Of a stretch of DNA of 64,000 nt, positions 11,183-18,827 are shown one piece after another; within the stretch, counting starts at the first letter, position 1, and each line of letters begins with the position of its first letter. The notes below the pieces were generated by a model, which was given only the letters and a program-made list of their open reading frames with translations, searched no databases and was not told where the DNA came from. The position numbers and the translations under genes were made by a program. The DNA comes from Anaerosalibacter massiliensis (GTDB lineage Bacteria; Bacillota; Clostridia; Tissierellales; Sporanaerobacteraceae): positions 112,890 through 176,889 of the forward strand of contig CCEZ01000074.1 of the NCBI GenBank assembly GCA_000751555.1, read 5' to 3'.

Positions 11183-11878
11183 TTATTCTTCTACTAAGGC
11201 AACGGCTCTTATAGGGGAACCAGAACCGTCCCTTATTTTTAAAGGTAATCCAATATATAAAAATCTTTTATTAAGTACTTTGTCTAAGTTACATAAATTT
11301 TCCGTATTGGTTATATTATATTTTCCGCAAACTAAATGACCAGAAAAGTTAATATCATCTGGAGTTAAATCTATAGCTGGTGCGTCTACCCCAATATTCA
11401 TTACCCCTTGTTTAACTAGCCATTTAGCTCCTTCATAGCTTAGTCCAGTATAATCTGTTTGAAACTTATCTGTACCATAAGTCCTGTCATGATGTCCCGT
11501 ATACAGTAGGACTATATCTCCTTTTTTGATTTCTTGTCCCGATTTTCTTACGGCTTCTTCTAAATCCTTTGGTTCAATATAATTGGGATATCTTACATAG
11601 CTTACATCAATACAAATGGCAGAACCCCAAAAATGTTCTAAGGACATTTTATCAATAGTAGATCCTCCTGGTTTAAATTCAGATACTCCATCACTATGGG
11701 TTCCACAATGTTCACTTAAAAGAAGATTTCTTGCAGAAAATCCTAAGGTAGTGCTTCCTGTCATTTCCATATTTTCTTCATGGGTCATATTGGTCATAAT
11801 GAAGGTTTTTTGATGCATAGGAAATACGGACATACCTTGAAAGATTTCTTGAGATAAATCAATGAGTTTTAAGGCCAA
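11183..11878 (-). CDS. Cyclase-family metal-dependent hydrolase (KynB-like)
   Basis: 231-aa member of the cyclase family (arylformamidase KynB, isatin hydrolase), which opens or hydrolyses amide/lactam bonds with a divalent metal. The metal motif HxGTHxD is present as HCGTHSD (about residues 57-63), but the usual following PxH is GVSE, so the last histidine is replaced by Glu. It is divergent from the hydantoinase-type gene with about 300 bp between starts, so the two are probably co-regulated. In the proposed purine pathway it is a candidate for ring opening of 4-imidazolone to formiminoglycine. Family is clear; substrate is inference. Confidence 0.8.
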   Translation of the reverse strand: MALKLIDLSQEIFQGMSVFPMHQKTFIMTNMTHEENMEMTGSTTLGFSARNLLLSEHCGTHSDGVSEFKPGGSTIDKMSLEHFWGSAICIDVSYVRYPNYIEPKDLEEAVRKSGQEIKKGDIVLLYTGHHDRTYGTDKFQTDYTGLSYEGAKWLVKQGVMNIGVDAPAIDLTPDDINFSGHLVCGKYNITNTENLCNLDKVLNKRFLYIGLPLKIRDGSGSPIRAVALVEE

Positions 11879-12185
11879 AATTATAACCTCCTTATAAATT
11901 TTATTTTACATAAATATTATATTGATTTTTATTATACCTATAATAATATAGAAACCTATATATAAACTATACAAATCCTTAGAAAAAGGATTGGCCTATA
12001 CTATTATATGGAAAAACCTAAGAATAGAATTTTGATTTTACTTAGAATTATTAGATTTTAATGAAATTTTCAATAGTTTTTAGGATTTAATAAAATATTT
12101 TCATAGGAATCTAACAAGGATTGTTAAATAATATTGTGTTAATATAGAAAAAATGGATTTGTTATAGAAACAAGGAGGTTATAAA
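11879..12185. other. Divergent promoter region of the BMC operon
   Basis: 307 bp between divergent starts, very AT-rich, no gene. A 7-bp hairpin AATCCTT-AGAAA-AAGGATT lies at 11974-11992. A short inverted repeat TAACA-AGGAT-TGTTA lies near 12113. I could not fix a convincing -35/-10 pair or a match to the known B. subtilis PucR box. Confidence 0.5.
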
Positions 12186-13784
12186 ATGTATGATGTCATA
12201 ATCAAAAATGCTAGAATTCCACAAGGAGATGATACGGTTCTAACAAATATCCTAGTAAAAGATGAAAAGATTTCTGGCTTTTTAGATAATGTAGATGGGA
12301 TAGAGGCAAAGGAAATCATCGATGCTGGCGGTCATTTAACATTACCTGGATGTATAGATTCTCATACCCATTTTATGTATCAAGGGTTTCCACATAGGGA
12401 AAATTTCTTAACGGGTTCAGCAGCAGCAGCAAGAGGAGGAGTAACTACAGTTATAGACATGCCTTGTTGCTCAGTTCCATCAGCAAGAAGTGTCGAACAA
12501 TTAAAATTAAAACTAGGTTTAGTAGCACCTCAATCTTTAGTTGACTATGCTATGTGGGGCGGAGTTACAGGAGAAGACGTAAGAGAAGGATGGCTACACA
12601 ATGTTCAAGAACAAGCTGATTTTGGTGCAATTGCTTTTAAGGCTTATATGACACCATCAGTTCCAACATACCCAAGAGTCACAGATCCAGAAATGTACGA
12701 AGCTTTTAAAGCTGTAGCTGAAACTGGTCTTCCTATTGGAATTCATGCTGAAAATTTTGCTATGTGTGATTTTTATGTTAAGAAGTTCCAAAAAGAAGGA
12801 CGTATGGATGGACCAGCTTGGGCAGAAGCAAGATTGGAATTGGCAGAAAAAGTTGCTATTCAATTAGGCATTAATTTTGCAGAAGATACAGGGGCAAGAT
12901 TGCACATAGTTCATATGAGTACTGGGATCGGAGCTAAATTAGTAGGAGAAGCAAAACAAAAAGGTTTAAATGTAACTAGTGAAACTTGTCCCCATTATTT
13001 AACTTTAAATTACAAAGATGCTATGGGTAAATATGGTCCATTAGCTAAGATTGCACCTCCTTTAAGAGAAGAAAAAGATAATAAAATGCTTTGGGAAGGA
13101 TTAACAAATGGTAGTGTAGATTTCATAGCTACAGACCATGCTCCTTATGAAATTGAAAGTGAAAAACATAGAGAAGGAATGAATATCTGGACATCTTTCC
13201 CAGGAATACCTGGTGTTGAAACGATGGTTACTATATTAGTAAGTGAAGGATATAATAAAGGCAGAATTTCATTAAGTAAATTAGTGGATATACTATCAAC
13301 TAATGCTGCAAAACATTATGGCCTATATCCTAAGAAAGGTGCTATGTATATAGGTTCAGATGCTGACTTTACTATAATAGACCTTGATAAGAGATGGATT
13401 ATAGATCCTAAGAAACAAGCTTCAATGTGTGGATATAATCCTCTAGAAGGTATGGAATTGAAAGGTAAAGTAGTTAAGACTGTAGTTCGTGGACATTTAG
13501 TATTTGAAGATGTGGAAGAAAGTACTTTAGGAGCAATGACTGACAAAGAATTACAAGAAATTATTCACAACTATCCAGAGGGAATTGAAGAAAAATATGC
13601 AGAAATATTCAAGGAATTTCCACATCTACACAGTAAAGAATATGAAAATAGCTATAGAATTAACCATCCAGAAGTAATAGATAAACATATAAGAGGAATT
13701 AAAGGTATTAAGGTAAAACCAGGATTTGGAAGATTTGTAAAGAGACAAAGCATACAAGTTTTACCTAGAACTATAAGATATTAA
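12186..13784 (+). CDS. Dihydropyrimidinase/hydantoinase-like amidohydrolase; candidate xanthine amidohydrolase
   Basis: Cyclic-amide hydrolase of the amidohydrolase superfamily. All metal ligands are visible: HTH in DSHTHF (about residues 59-61), the carboxylated Lys in AFKAYMT, His in IGIHAENF and HIVHMST, and Asp in ATDHAPYE. Typical D-hydantoinases are about 460 aa; this one is 532 because about 65 residues (about 444-510) interrupt the usual C-terminus, which resumes as KPGFGRFVKR. The insert begins with a helix-prone MTDKELQEIIHNYPEGIEEK stretch that could act as an encapsulation helix. First gene of the BMC operon. The best substrate guess is xanthine (giving 4-ureido-5-imidazolecarboxylate); hydantoin or dihydropyrimidine cannot be excluded. 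Confidence 0.87.
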   Translation: MYDVIIKNARIPQGDDTVLTNILVKDEKISGFLDNVDGIEAKEIIDAGGHLTLPGCIDSHTHFMYQGFPHRENFLTGSAAAARGGVTTVIDMPCCSVPSARSVEQLKLKLGLVAPQSLVDYAMWGGVTGEDVREGWLHNVQEQADFGAIAFKAYMTPSVPTYPRVTDPEMYEAFKAVAETGLPIGIHAENFAMCDFYVKKFQKEGRMDGPAWAEARLELAEKVAIQLGINFAEDTGARLHIVHMSTGIGAKLVGEAKQKGLNVTSETCPHYLTLNYKDAMGKYGPLAKIAPPLREEKDNKMLWEGLTNGSVDFIATDHAPYEIESEKHREGMNIWTSFPGIPGVETMVTILVSEGYNKGRISLSKLVDILSTNAAKHYGLYPKKGAMYIGSDADFTIIDLDKRWIIDPKKQASMCGYNPLEGMELKGKVVKTVVRGHLVFEDVEESTLGAMTDKELQEIIHNYPEGIEEKYAEIFKEFPHLHSKEYENSYRINHPEVIDKHIRGIKGIKVKPGFGRFVKRQSIQVLPRTIRY

Positions 13785-13851
13785 TTGGGATGTAAGGTAT
13801 ACTTATGCTCCACTAAATAAATTAAATTTGAAAAAAAGGGAGTGGAATTAT

Positions 13852-14454
13852 ATGTCAAGACATGCAATACTTATTATAGATATGTTAAACGATTTTGCTA
13901 ATGACAAAGGTTCACTTTATTGTCTAGGAGCTGCAAGAATAACTAAAAACCTTCAAAGACTAATGAAATGGGTTAGGAAAAGGGAAGGAGACGATATTCA
14001 ATTAGTACACATTCAAGAAGCTCATAGAAAAAATGATGCAGACTTTAGAGTTAGACCGGTTCATGCTGTTGCAGGAACTTGGGGTTCAGATTTTATAGAA
14101 GAACTTTATCCAGAAGGTGATGAGTATATAGTTCCAAAGAGAAGACATAGTGGTTTTGCTTATACAGATTTGGACCTATATTTAAGAGAAGAAAACATAG
14201 ATACAGTAGTAGTAACAGGAGTATGGACTAATGTATGTGTAAGAAGTACAGCTACTGATGCGTTAGCTAGAGCATATAAAGTAATTACTTTAAGCGATGG
14301 ATGTGATTCCAAGACAGAAGAAATGCATGAATATGGACTTAAAGATTTAAGTATATTTGCAAAAGTGATGACTATTGACGAATATATAGACGCTTGGGAA
14401 AAAGGCTTAGACCCATGGGAAGGTGGAGGAGACAAAGAAAACAAGGTTAAGTAA
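13852..14454 (+). CDS. Isochorismatase-family amidohydrolase; candidate ureido-imidazolecarboxylate hydrolase
   Basis: 200-aa cysteine hydrolase of the isochorismatase/N-carbamoylsarcosine amidase fold. The catalytic triad is visible: Asp in LIIDMLNDF (about 10), Lys in VPKRRHSGF (about 93) and Cys in GVWTNVCVRST (about 131). Characterised relatives hydrolyse N-carbamoyl groups to CO2 and NH3, which is the chemistry needed to convert 4-ureido-5-imidazolecarboxylate to 4-amino-5-imidazolecarboxylate. The ATG at 13852 is preceded by AAGGGAG at about 9 nt; an upstream in-frame TTG at 13828 has no such site. Second gene of the BMC operon. Function is inferred from fold plus context. Confidence 0.87.
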   Translation: MSRHAILIIDMLNDFANDKGSLYCLGAARITKNLQRLMKWVRKREGDDIQLVHIQEAHRKNDADFRVRPVHAVAGTWGSDFIEELYPEGDEYIVPKRRHSGFAYTDLDLYLREENIDTVVVTGVWTNVCVRSTATDALARAYKVITLSDGCDSKTEEMHEYGLKDLSIFAKVMTIDEYIDAWEKGLDPWEGGGDKENKVK

Positions 14455-14472
14455 TACAATTGGACAATTGTA

Positions 14473-14493
14473 GGGGCGACCTTTGGTCGCCTG
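14473..14493. repeat. GC-rich dispersed-type hairpin
   Basis: 7-bp perfect stem GGCGACC / GGTCGCC with a TTT loop, preceded by TTGTAGG. It stands out by GC content from its surroundings and resembles short REP-like palindromes scattered in many clostridial genomes. It lies in the 87-bp gap between the isochorismatase-type gene and ubiX. No U-tract follows, so a terminator role is doubtful. Confidence 0.6.
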
Positions 14494-14541
14494 AATAATA
14501 CCTAGTGAATGGTGTATTGTTTGGGAAAGTGAGGAACTCAT

Positions 14542-15099
14542 ATGAAAGTAGTAGTTGGCATATCAGGGGGAAGTGGATCTATATATGCCATTTCCCTTCT
14601 AAAAGTATTAAAAGAATTAAATATTGAAACCCATTTAGTAGTAACTACTATGGGAGAATATGTAATTGAGCACGAATGTGGTATGAAGTTAGAGGAATTA
14701 AAAGGTCTAGCTACTTATTTTCATGATAATAAAAATTTTGCAGCTCCTATAGCTAGTGGTTCTTTTAAAGCAGATAGTATGGTGGTTCTTCCTTGCTCGA
14801 TGAAAACATTATCGTGTGTTGCCAATGGATTTTCTGATAGTCTTTTGGCTAGGGCTTGTGATGTAACTATTAAAGAAGGAAGAAAGCTAATATTAGTACC
14901 TAGAGAAACTCCACTAAGTCCTATACATTTGGAAAATATGCTAAAACTGTCTAGAATTGGGGTTACTATATTTCCATCTAGCCCTGGATTTTATAACCAT
15001 CCAGAGACCTTGGAGGAGATAGTTTTAAATATGACAGGAAGAATACTTGATATGATGGGAGTAGAAAACAATTTAGTCAATAGATGGAAAGGTTTATAG
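14542..15099 (+). CDS. ubiX: UbiX-family flavin prenyltransferase
   Basis: 185 aa, the normal UbiX/Pad1 length. It makes prenylated FMN from FMN and dimethylallyl phosphate, the cofactor needed by UbiD decarboxylases. Flavoprotein signatures: N-terminal VVGISGGSGSIYAI, the middle VVLPCSMKTLSCVANGFSD and the C-terminal LVPRETPLSPIHLENM with the conserved Arg/Glu. It lies 13 nt before ubiD, so the cofactor maker and its user are co-expressed. Unlike shell and core enzymes it need not be inside the compartment. Confidence 0.93.
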   Translation: MKVVVGISGGSGSIYAISLLKVLKELNIETHLVVTTMGEYVIEHECGMKLEELKGLATYFHDNKNFAAPIASGSFKADSMVVLPCSMKTLSCVANGFSDSLLARACDVTIKEGRKLILVPRETPLSPIHLENMLKLSRIGVTIFPSSPGFYNHPETLEEIVLNMTGRILDMMGVENNLVNRWKGL

Positions 15100-15112
15100 G
15101 AAAGGAGGGGAA

Positions 15113-16483
15113 ATGTTGGAGAAGCAAATGTTAAGACATACTCTAGAGGAAATGGATAGGATGGGAGAACTTCTCCTATGTGAAAGAGAAGTAAATCCAG
15201 AATACGAACTAGGTGCAGTTCTCAAATATTTTAGAAATAAAAAACCTATTTTATTTAATAAGGTTAGAGGAAGTTCAGTAAAGGTTGCTGGAGGCCTTTA
15301 TGGTGCTAGAGAAATTATTTATAATTTACTTTATATGAATCATGAAAATAGATTGTTTAAATTTATGGATGCCATTGCAAATCCTGAACCTTACAAGGTA
15401 GTAGTAAATGGACCTATAAAAGAAAATATAATTAGAAAAAATATTGACTTATTAAGAATTCTCCCTATTCCTAAGTTTCAAGAAAAGGATTCTAGTCAGT
15501 TTATTACAGCTGGAATATTGGTAATAAAGGATCCAGAAACAGGGAGATATTTCACATCTATTAGAAGATTTCAAATAAATAAGAGGAATGAATTATCAGC
15601 TCTCATAGCATCACCAAAACTTACTAATGATTTTTTAGAATTAGAAAGAATGAGAAAACCTTTAGAAGTAGCTATAGTATTAGGATATGATGCACCATTT
15701 TTAATGGCTAGTCAAATTAGCTCTGCTACTTATGGAGTGGATAAATATGAAGTAGATAGTGCTTTAAGGGGAGAACCTTTAGAACTAGTACCTTGCGAAT
15801 CTGTAGATCTTTTAGTACCGGCTTATTCAGAAATAGTCCTTGAAGGTAGAATGGTACCAGGAAAAAGAGAATTAGAAGGACCTTTTGGTGAGTTGATGGG
15901 TTATTATGGAGAACAGGCACTTCACCCAATAATAGAAATAGATACTATTATGCATAGGAATAATTCAATATTTCAAGCTGCATTCCCTTGTAGGGAAGAA
16001 CATGTGTCTAATGGACTTATTAGAGAAGTGGAATTATATAACTATTTAAAAAATCAAGTGAATGTAATTGATGTAAATGTTACGGAAGGTGGAGGATATA
16101 GGTTCAATGCTTTTGCATCCATAAATAAGCAAAAAGAAGGAGATGGCAAATCAGCAATTATAGCAGCTTTAGGCTCTAATAAGGACTTAAAACAGATAGT
16201 TATAGTAGATGAGGATGTAGATATATTTGATTTACAGGATATAGAATGGGCTATTACCACGAGAGCACAGGCAAGTCAAGATTTGGTCACTATACCTAGA
16301 GCTTTAGGTTCATCTTTAGATCCATCTCATGGTTTAAAAGGAGTAACAGACAAGGTAGGTATAGATGCTACAAAACCTCTAGGTGAAATAGGAGTTAAAT
16401 TTGAAAGGGCTATAATTCCTGGATTTGAGAATATAGATATAAACAAGTATTTCTCAAATATTAATAAAGAGAAGGTGAGGTAA
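15113..16483 (+). CDS. ubiD: UbiD-family prFMN-dependent decarboxylase; candidate 4-amino-5-imidazolecarboxylate decarboxylase
   Basis: 456-aa UbiD-family enzyme. Key catalytic region is intact: the Arg of FTSIRRFQ (about 145) and the two Glu of ELEGPFGELMGYYG (about 260-265), forming the E-R-E network over prFMN. The family decarboxylates aromatic and heteroaromatic acids. In this context the imidazole acid 4-amino-5-imidazolecarboxylate is the fitting substrate, giving 4-aminoimidazole and CO2. Its TAA stop is one base from the ATG of the first shell gene, so translation of enzyme and shell is coupled. That supports, without proving, that it is a lumen enzyme. Start ATG 15113 follows AGGAGGGG. 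Confidence 0.9.
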   Translation: MLEKQMLRHTLEEMDRMGELLLCEREVNPEYELGAVLKYFRNKKPILFNKVRGSSVKVAGGLYGAREIIYNLLYMNHENRLFKFMDAIANPEPYKVVVNGPIKENIIRKNIDLLRILPIPKFQEKDSSQFITAGILVIKDPETGRYFTSIRRFQINKRNELSALIASPKLTNDFLELERMRKPLEVAIVLGYDAPFLMASQISSATYGVDKYEVDSALRGEPLELVPCESVDLLVPAYSEIVLEGRMVPGKRELEGPFGELMGYYGEQALHPIIEIDTIMHRNNSIFQAAFPCREEHVSNGLIREVELYNYLKNQVNVIDVNVTEGGGYRFNAFASINKQKEGDGKSAIIAALGSNKDLKQIVIVDEDVDIFDLQDIEWAITTRAQASQDLVTIPRALGSSLDPSHGLKGVTDKVGIDATKPLGEIGVKFERAIIPGFENIDINKYFSNINKEKVR

Positions 16484-16484
16484 T

Positions 16485-16748
16485 ATGAGAGAGACTATAG
16501 GCATGGTTGAAACAAGATCTCTTGTAGCCGCTATTGAAGCGGCAGATACTATGTTAAAAGCTGCAAATGTAAAAATAATGGATTTCCAAATAGTAGGCTC
16601 TGGACTAGTATCAGTCACTGTTGCAGGCGATGTAGGGGCAGTGAAGGTAGCTGTAGAAAGCGGGCAGGATAGAGCAGCTCAAGTGGCAGAAGTAGTTTCG
16701 GCTAATGTTATCCCAAGATCTCATGATGAAGTGGATAAAATATTTTAG
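16485..16748 (+). CDS. BMC-H shell hexamer protein 1
   Basis: Single Pfam-BMC-domain shell protein, 87 aa, no extension. Landmarks: GMVETRSLVAAIEAADTMLKAAN, pore loop GSG in FQIVGSGLVSV, GDVGAVKVAVESG, and C-terminal NVIPRSHDEVDKIF. Forms cyclic hexamers that tile the facets of a protein microcompartment; the central GSG pore lets small substrates through. It starts one base after ubiD stops. Likely one of the two bulk facet proteins together with the product of 17484-17762. Confidence 0.96.
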   Translation: MRETIGMVETRSLVAAIEAADTMLKAANVKIMDFQIVGSGLVSVTVAGDVGAVKVAVESGQDRAAQVAEVVSANVIPRSHDEVDKIF

Positions 16749-16768
16749 TCTTATGGTGGTGAAATTTT

Positions 16769-17098
16769 ATGGTTAATCCATTAGCTAGGGTGGCTATGAA
16801 CAATATAGTTAAAAAGACTAACCTTGGTAGTCACAATGGTTTAAAAGACAGGGCGAACAAATTAAATCTGAAAGAACTAGATGTAGTTGTCAATGCAATG
16901 AAAGAAGATAAAAAAGAGAGAAAATTTAATTCTACCAATGACATTAGTTCAGAAAAAAAGGTTAATAATTTAACTCATAAGGAGCAGGATTTAATTATTG
17001 ACGTAATAAAGGGAGAAACGAAAATCAAGGAAGGAAAACATACAGTTACTATGTTAACTTTAGATGAAGTAGTAGAAAGGATTAAAGGTAGCCGGTAA
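16769..17098 (+). CDS. Small helical repeat protein; putative BMC scaffold or cargo adaptor
   Basis: 109 aa, no family recognised. It has three related helix-prone segments: LNLKELDVVVNAMKED (32-47), LTHKEQDLIIDVIKGE (68-83) and a shorter LTLDEVVERIKGS (96-108). They are joined by polar, probably disordered linkers rich in Lys, Asn and Ser. An N-terminal NPLARVAMNNIVKK helix may be a fourth. Each repeat alternates hydrophobic and charged residues like the encapsulation peptides that tether cargo to BMC shells. The gene lies between two BMC-H genes, 20 nt after the first and 14 nt before the second. I propose a lumen scaffold; sequence shows repeats and location, function is inference. Confidence 0.7.
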   Translation: MVNPLARVAMNNIVKKTNLGSHNGLKDRANKLNLKELDVVVNAMKEDKKERKFNSTNDISSEKKVNNLTHKEQDLIIDVIKGETKIKEGKHTVTMLTLDEVVERIKGSR

Positions 17099-17112
17099 AG
17101 GGAGGTCGTATG

Positions 17113-17481
17113 ATGAATAAGGCATTGGGACTTATTGAAACCATAGGGCTTACTACTGCTGTAGCTGCTTTAGATGCAGCTAGTAAGGCAGCTAATGTAA
17201 CCTTAATAGGAGTGGAAAAGATAATAGGAATAGAAAAAGCAGTTGGAGTAAATATTCAGATAGCTGGCGAGGTTGCAGCAGTAAAAGCAGCAGTAGATGC
17301 AGGAGTTGAAGCAGGCAATAGGGTAGGAGTTGTTGCTGCTAGCCGTGTAATTCCAAGACCTCATGATGAGGTGGATAAATTAATTGGGAAATTCTCCAAA
17401 AATTTGAGGGCAAATGAGGAGAATAAGGAAGTCAAAGAAGAAGCAAAGAAAAATAAGAAAAAATCTGACAAGGAGGAATAA
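17113..17481 (+). CDS. BMC-H shell protein 2 with altered pore loop and charged tail
   Basis: BMC-domain protein of 122 aa (start ATG 17113, GGAGG 7 nt upstream; ATG 17110 adds one Met). Compared with its sister at 17484-17762 it has four extra residues at the pore: [15 protein letters not shown] against [10 protein letters not shown]. The ETKG lysine is Ile (ETIG), while the edge lysine in SKAAN and the PRPH motif remain. A 33-residue C-terminal tail is almost entirely Lys/Glu/Asn and probably disordered. It may form a hexamer with a closed or differently selective pore, or a low-copy adaptor facet. Two bases separate it from the next shell gene. Confidence 0.93.
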   Translation: MNKALGLIETIGLTTAVAALDAASKAANVTLIGVEKIIGIEKAVGVNIQIAGEVAAVKAAVDAGVEAGNRVGVVAASRVIPRPHDEVDKLIGKFSKNLRANEENKEVKEEAKKNKKKSDKEE

Positions 17482-17483
17482 GT

Positions 17484-17762
17484 ATGAGTCAAGCGCTAGG
17501 ATTAGTTGAAACAAAAGGGTTGGTAGGTTCTATTGAAGCTGCAGATGCTATGGTAAAGGCAGCTAATGTAACATTAATAGGCTACGAGAAGATAGGTTTT
17601 GGGCTAGTAACTGTAATGGTTAGAGGAGATGTAGGGGCAGTAAAAGCAGCAGTAGATGCTGGAGCAGAAGCTGCAAGAGCAGTTGGAGAGCTTCACTCTG
17701 TTCACGTAATACCAAGACCACATTCAGAGGTTGAAAGAGTTATATTAAAGCAATATGAATAA
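17484..17762 (+). CDS. BMC-H shell hexamer protein 3 (PduA/EutM-like)
   Basis: 92-aa canonical BMC-H protein, very close in pattern to PduA/Eut[55 protein letters not shown] and [14 protein letters not shown]. The pore position reads GFG where most homologues have GSG, so a Phe lines or narrows the pore. It begins two bases after the previous shell gene and is the best candidate for the main facet tile. Confidence 0.96.
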   Translation: MSQALGLVETKGLVGSIEAADAMVKAANVTLIGYEKIGFGLVTVMVRGDVGAVKAAVDAGAEAARAVGELHSVHVIPRPHSEVERVILKQYE

Positions 17763-17781
17763 TTTAATTGGAGTGTTTTAA

Positions 17782-18552
17782 ATGGCTAAAAACAAAATAA
17801 CCTTGAATGTTTTAGCAGACATAACTAAAAGAATTAACGGAGGAAATTTCTCTAATTCTAAGGAAAAGGCGTTGATAGTCTTTACTGGTTCAAATATAGA
17901 GATTAATAAAAAAGTTCAGGAGTTAAAAAGACTAAAGAAAAATAATATTCAAGTTTCCTTAGCCTTTTCCTTTATGGCAAAAAGGATTTTAGATACCTAT
18001 AGCTTTATTGATGCTTTTGAGCCATATGAAGTCTACGGAGAAGAGGATATATTTGATCTTGAAAATATCCTTAAAAATTATTGTTATGTAATAGGACCAA
18101 ACATTACTATAAATACACTTTCAAAAGTATCTTTAGGCATGATAGATAGCTTTGTACCTAATATTATATGGACTTATCTATACATGGGAAAAAAAGTATA
18201 TCTAGATTTCACCTCTGTTAAAAATTATTTTGGTGAACCACCTAAGAATGGGGAGATAAGAGATATTATAGAAAATCATATTAATGCCCTAAAAAAGATG
18301 GGAGTTATAGAAATAGAAGAAGGTAATTATATAGAAAAAATAGTCAATAAATCAAAATCTCCTATTTTTAACAAGGATGCCAGTGAAAGCACTATTTTCA
18401 ATAAGGTAATAACAGAAAGGGATGTAATGAATTATTCCTCAAATAGTAAATCTATTGTCTTACCAAAGGGAACTATCATAACCCCTTTAGCAAAGGAGCG
18501 AATTAAGGAATTAGGGATTAAAATAGAGTTGGAAAGATCGGGAGGCAGGTAA
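17782..18552 (+). CDS. BMC-associated flavoprotein-like protein
   Basis: 256 aa. The N-terminal two thirds resemble the Dfp/UbiX-type flavoprotein fold found in several BMC loci: ALIVFTGSNIEINKKVQELK near the start, and VIGPNITINTLSKVSLGMID (about 112-131) matching the usual P-x-L-(S/T)-x-N-T-x-x-K-I motif. A linker rich in Ser/Asn/Lys (about 190-225) leads to a C-terminal VLPKGTIITPLAKERIKELG motif (about 233-252) seen in BMC accessory proteins. Its role in other BMCs is not settled; flavin binding or shell-linked redox work is plausible. It is placed between shell genes, 19 nt after BMC-H and one base before BMC-P. Confidence 0.75.
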   Translation: MAKNKITLNVLADITKRINGGNFSNSKEKALIVFTGSNIEINKKVQELKRLKKNNIQVSLAFSFMAKRILDTYSFIDAFEPYEVYGEEDIFDLENILKNYCYVIGPNITINTLSKVSLGMIDSFVPNIIWTYLYMGKKVYLDFTSVKNYFGEPPKNGEIRDIIENHINALKKMGVIEIEEGNYIEKIVNKSKSPIFNKDASESTIFNKVITERDVMNYSSNSKSIVLPKGTIITPLAKERIKELGIKIELERSGGR

Positions 18553-18553
18553 A

Positions 18554-18823
18554 ATGTATATAGGCAAAGTAATTGGAACAGTAGTAGCAACGAGAAAAGA
18601 TGAAAAATTAGTAGGAACTAAACTTATGATTATCCAGCCTCTCAATATGGAACTGAAACCTATAGGAGAACATTTAATTGCTGTAGATACTGTAGGGGCA
18701 GGCATAGGTGAATTGGTTATATTTGCAAAGGGAACAGCTGCTAGAATTGCAGCTAGGAAGATGGATTCTCCCATTGATATATCTATAGTAGGAATAATTG
18801 ATGAAATGGATGTACATGAATGA
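18554..18823 (+). CDS. BMC-P shell pentamer protein (EutN/CcmL family)
   Basis: 89-aa pentameric vertex protein. Family landmarks: start MYIGKVIGTVVATRKDEKLVGTKLMIIQPL, then LIAVDTVGAGIGELVIFAKGTAARIA and C-terminal DISIVGIIDEMDV. Pentamers close the twelve vertices of the compartment, so with three BMC-H proteins the locus holds a minimal complete shell. No trimeric BMC-T gene is visible. It starts one base after the flavoprotein stop codon, in the same operon. Confidence 0.96.
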   Translation: MYIGKVIGTVVATRKDEKLVGTKLMIIQPLNMELKPIGEHLIAVDTVGAGIGELVIFAKGTAARIAARKMDSPIDISIVGIIDEMDVHE

Positions 18824-18827
18824 CAGT

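Noticed and set aside
11879..12185. PucR operator in the divergent region
   Set aside because: No match to the known PucR box; short inverted repeats here are no better than expected in such AT-rich DNA.
12186..18823. Ethanolamine or propanediol microcompartment
   Set aside because: No ammonia lyase, diol dehydratase, glycyl-radical enzyme, aldehyde dehydrogenase or PduL-type gene is present among the shell genes.
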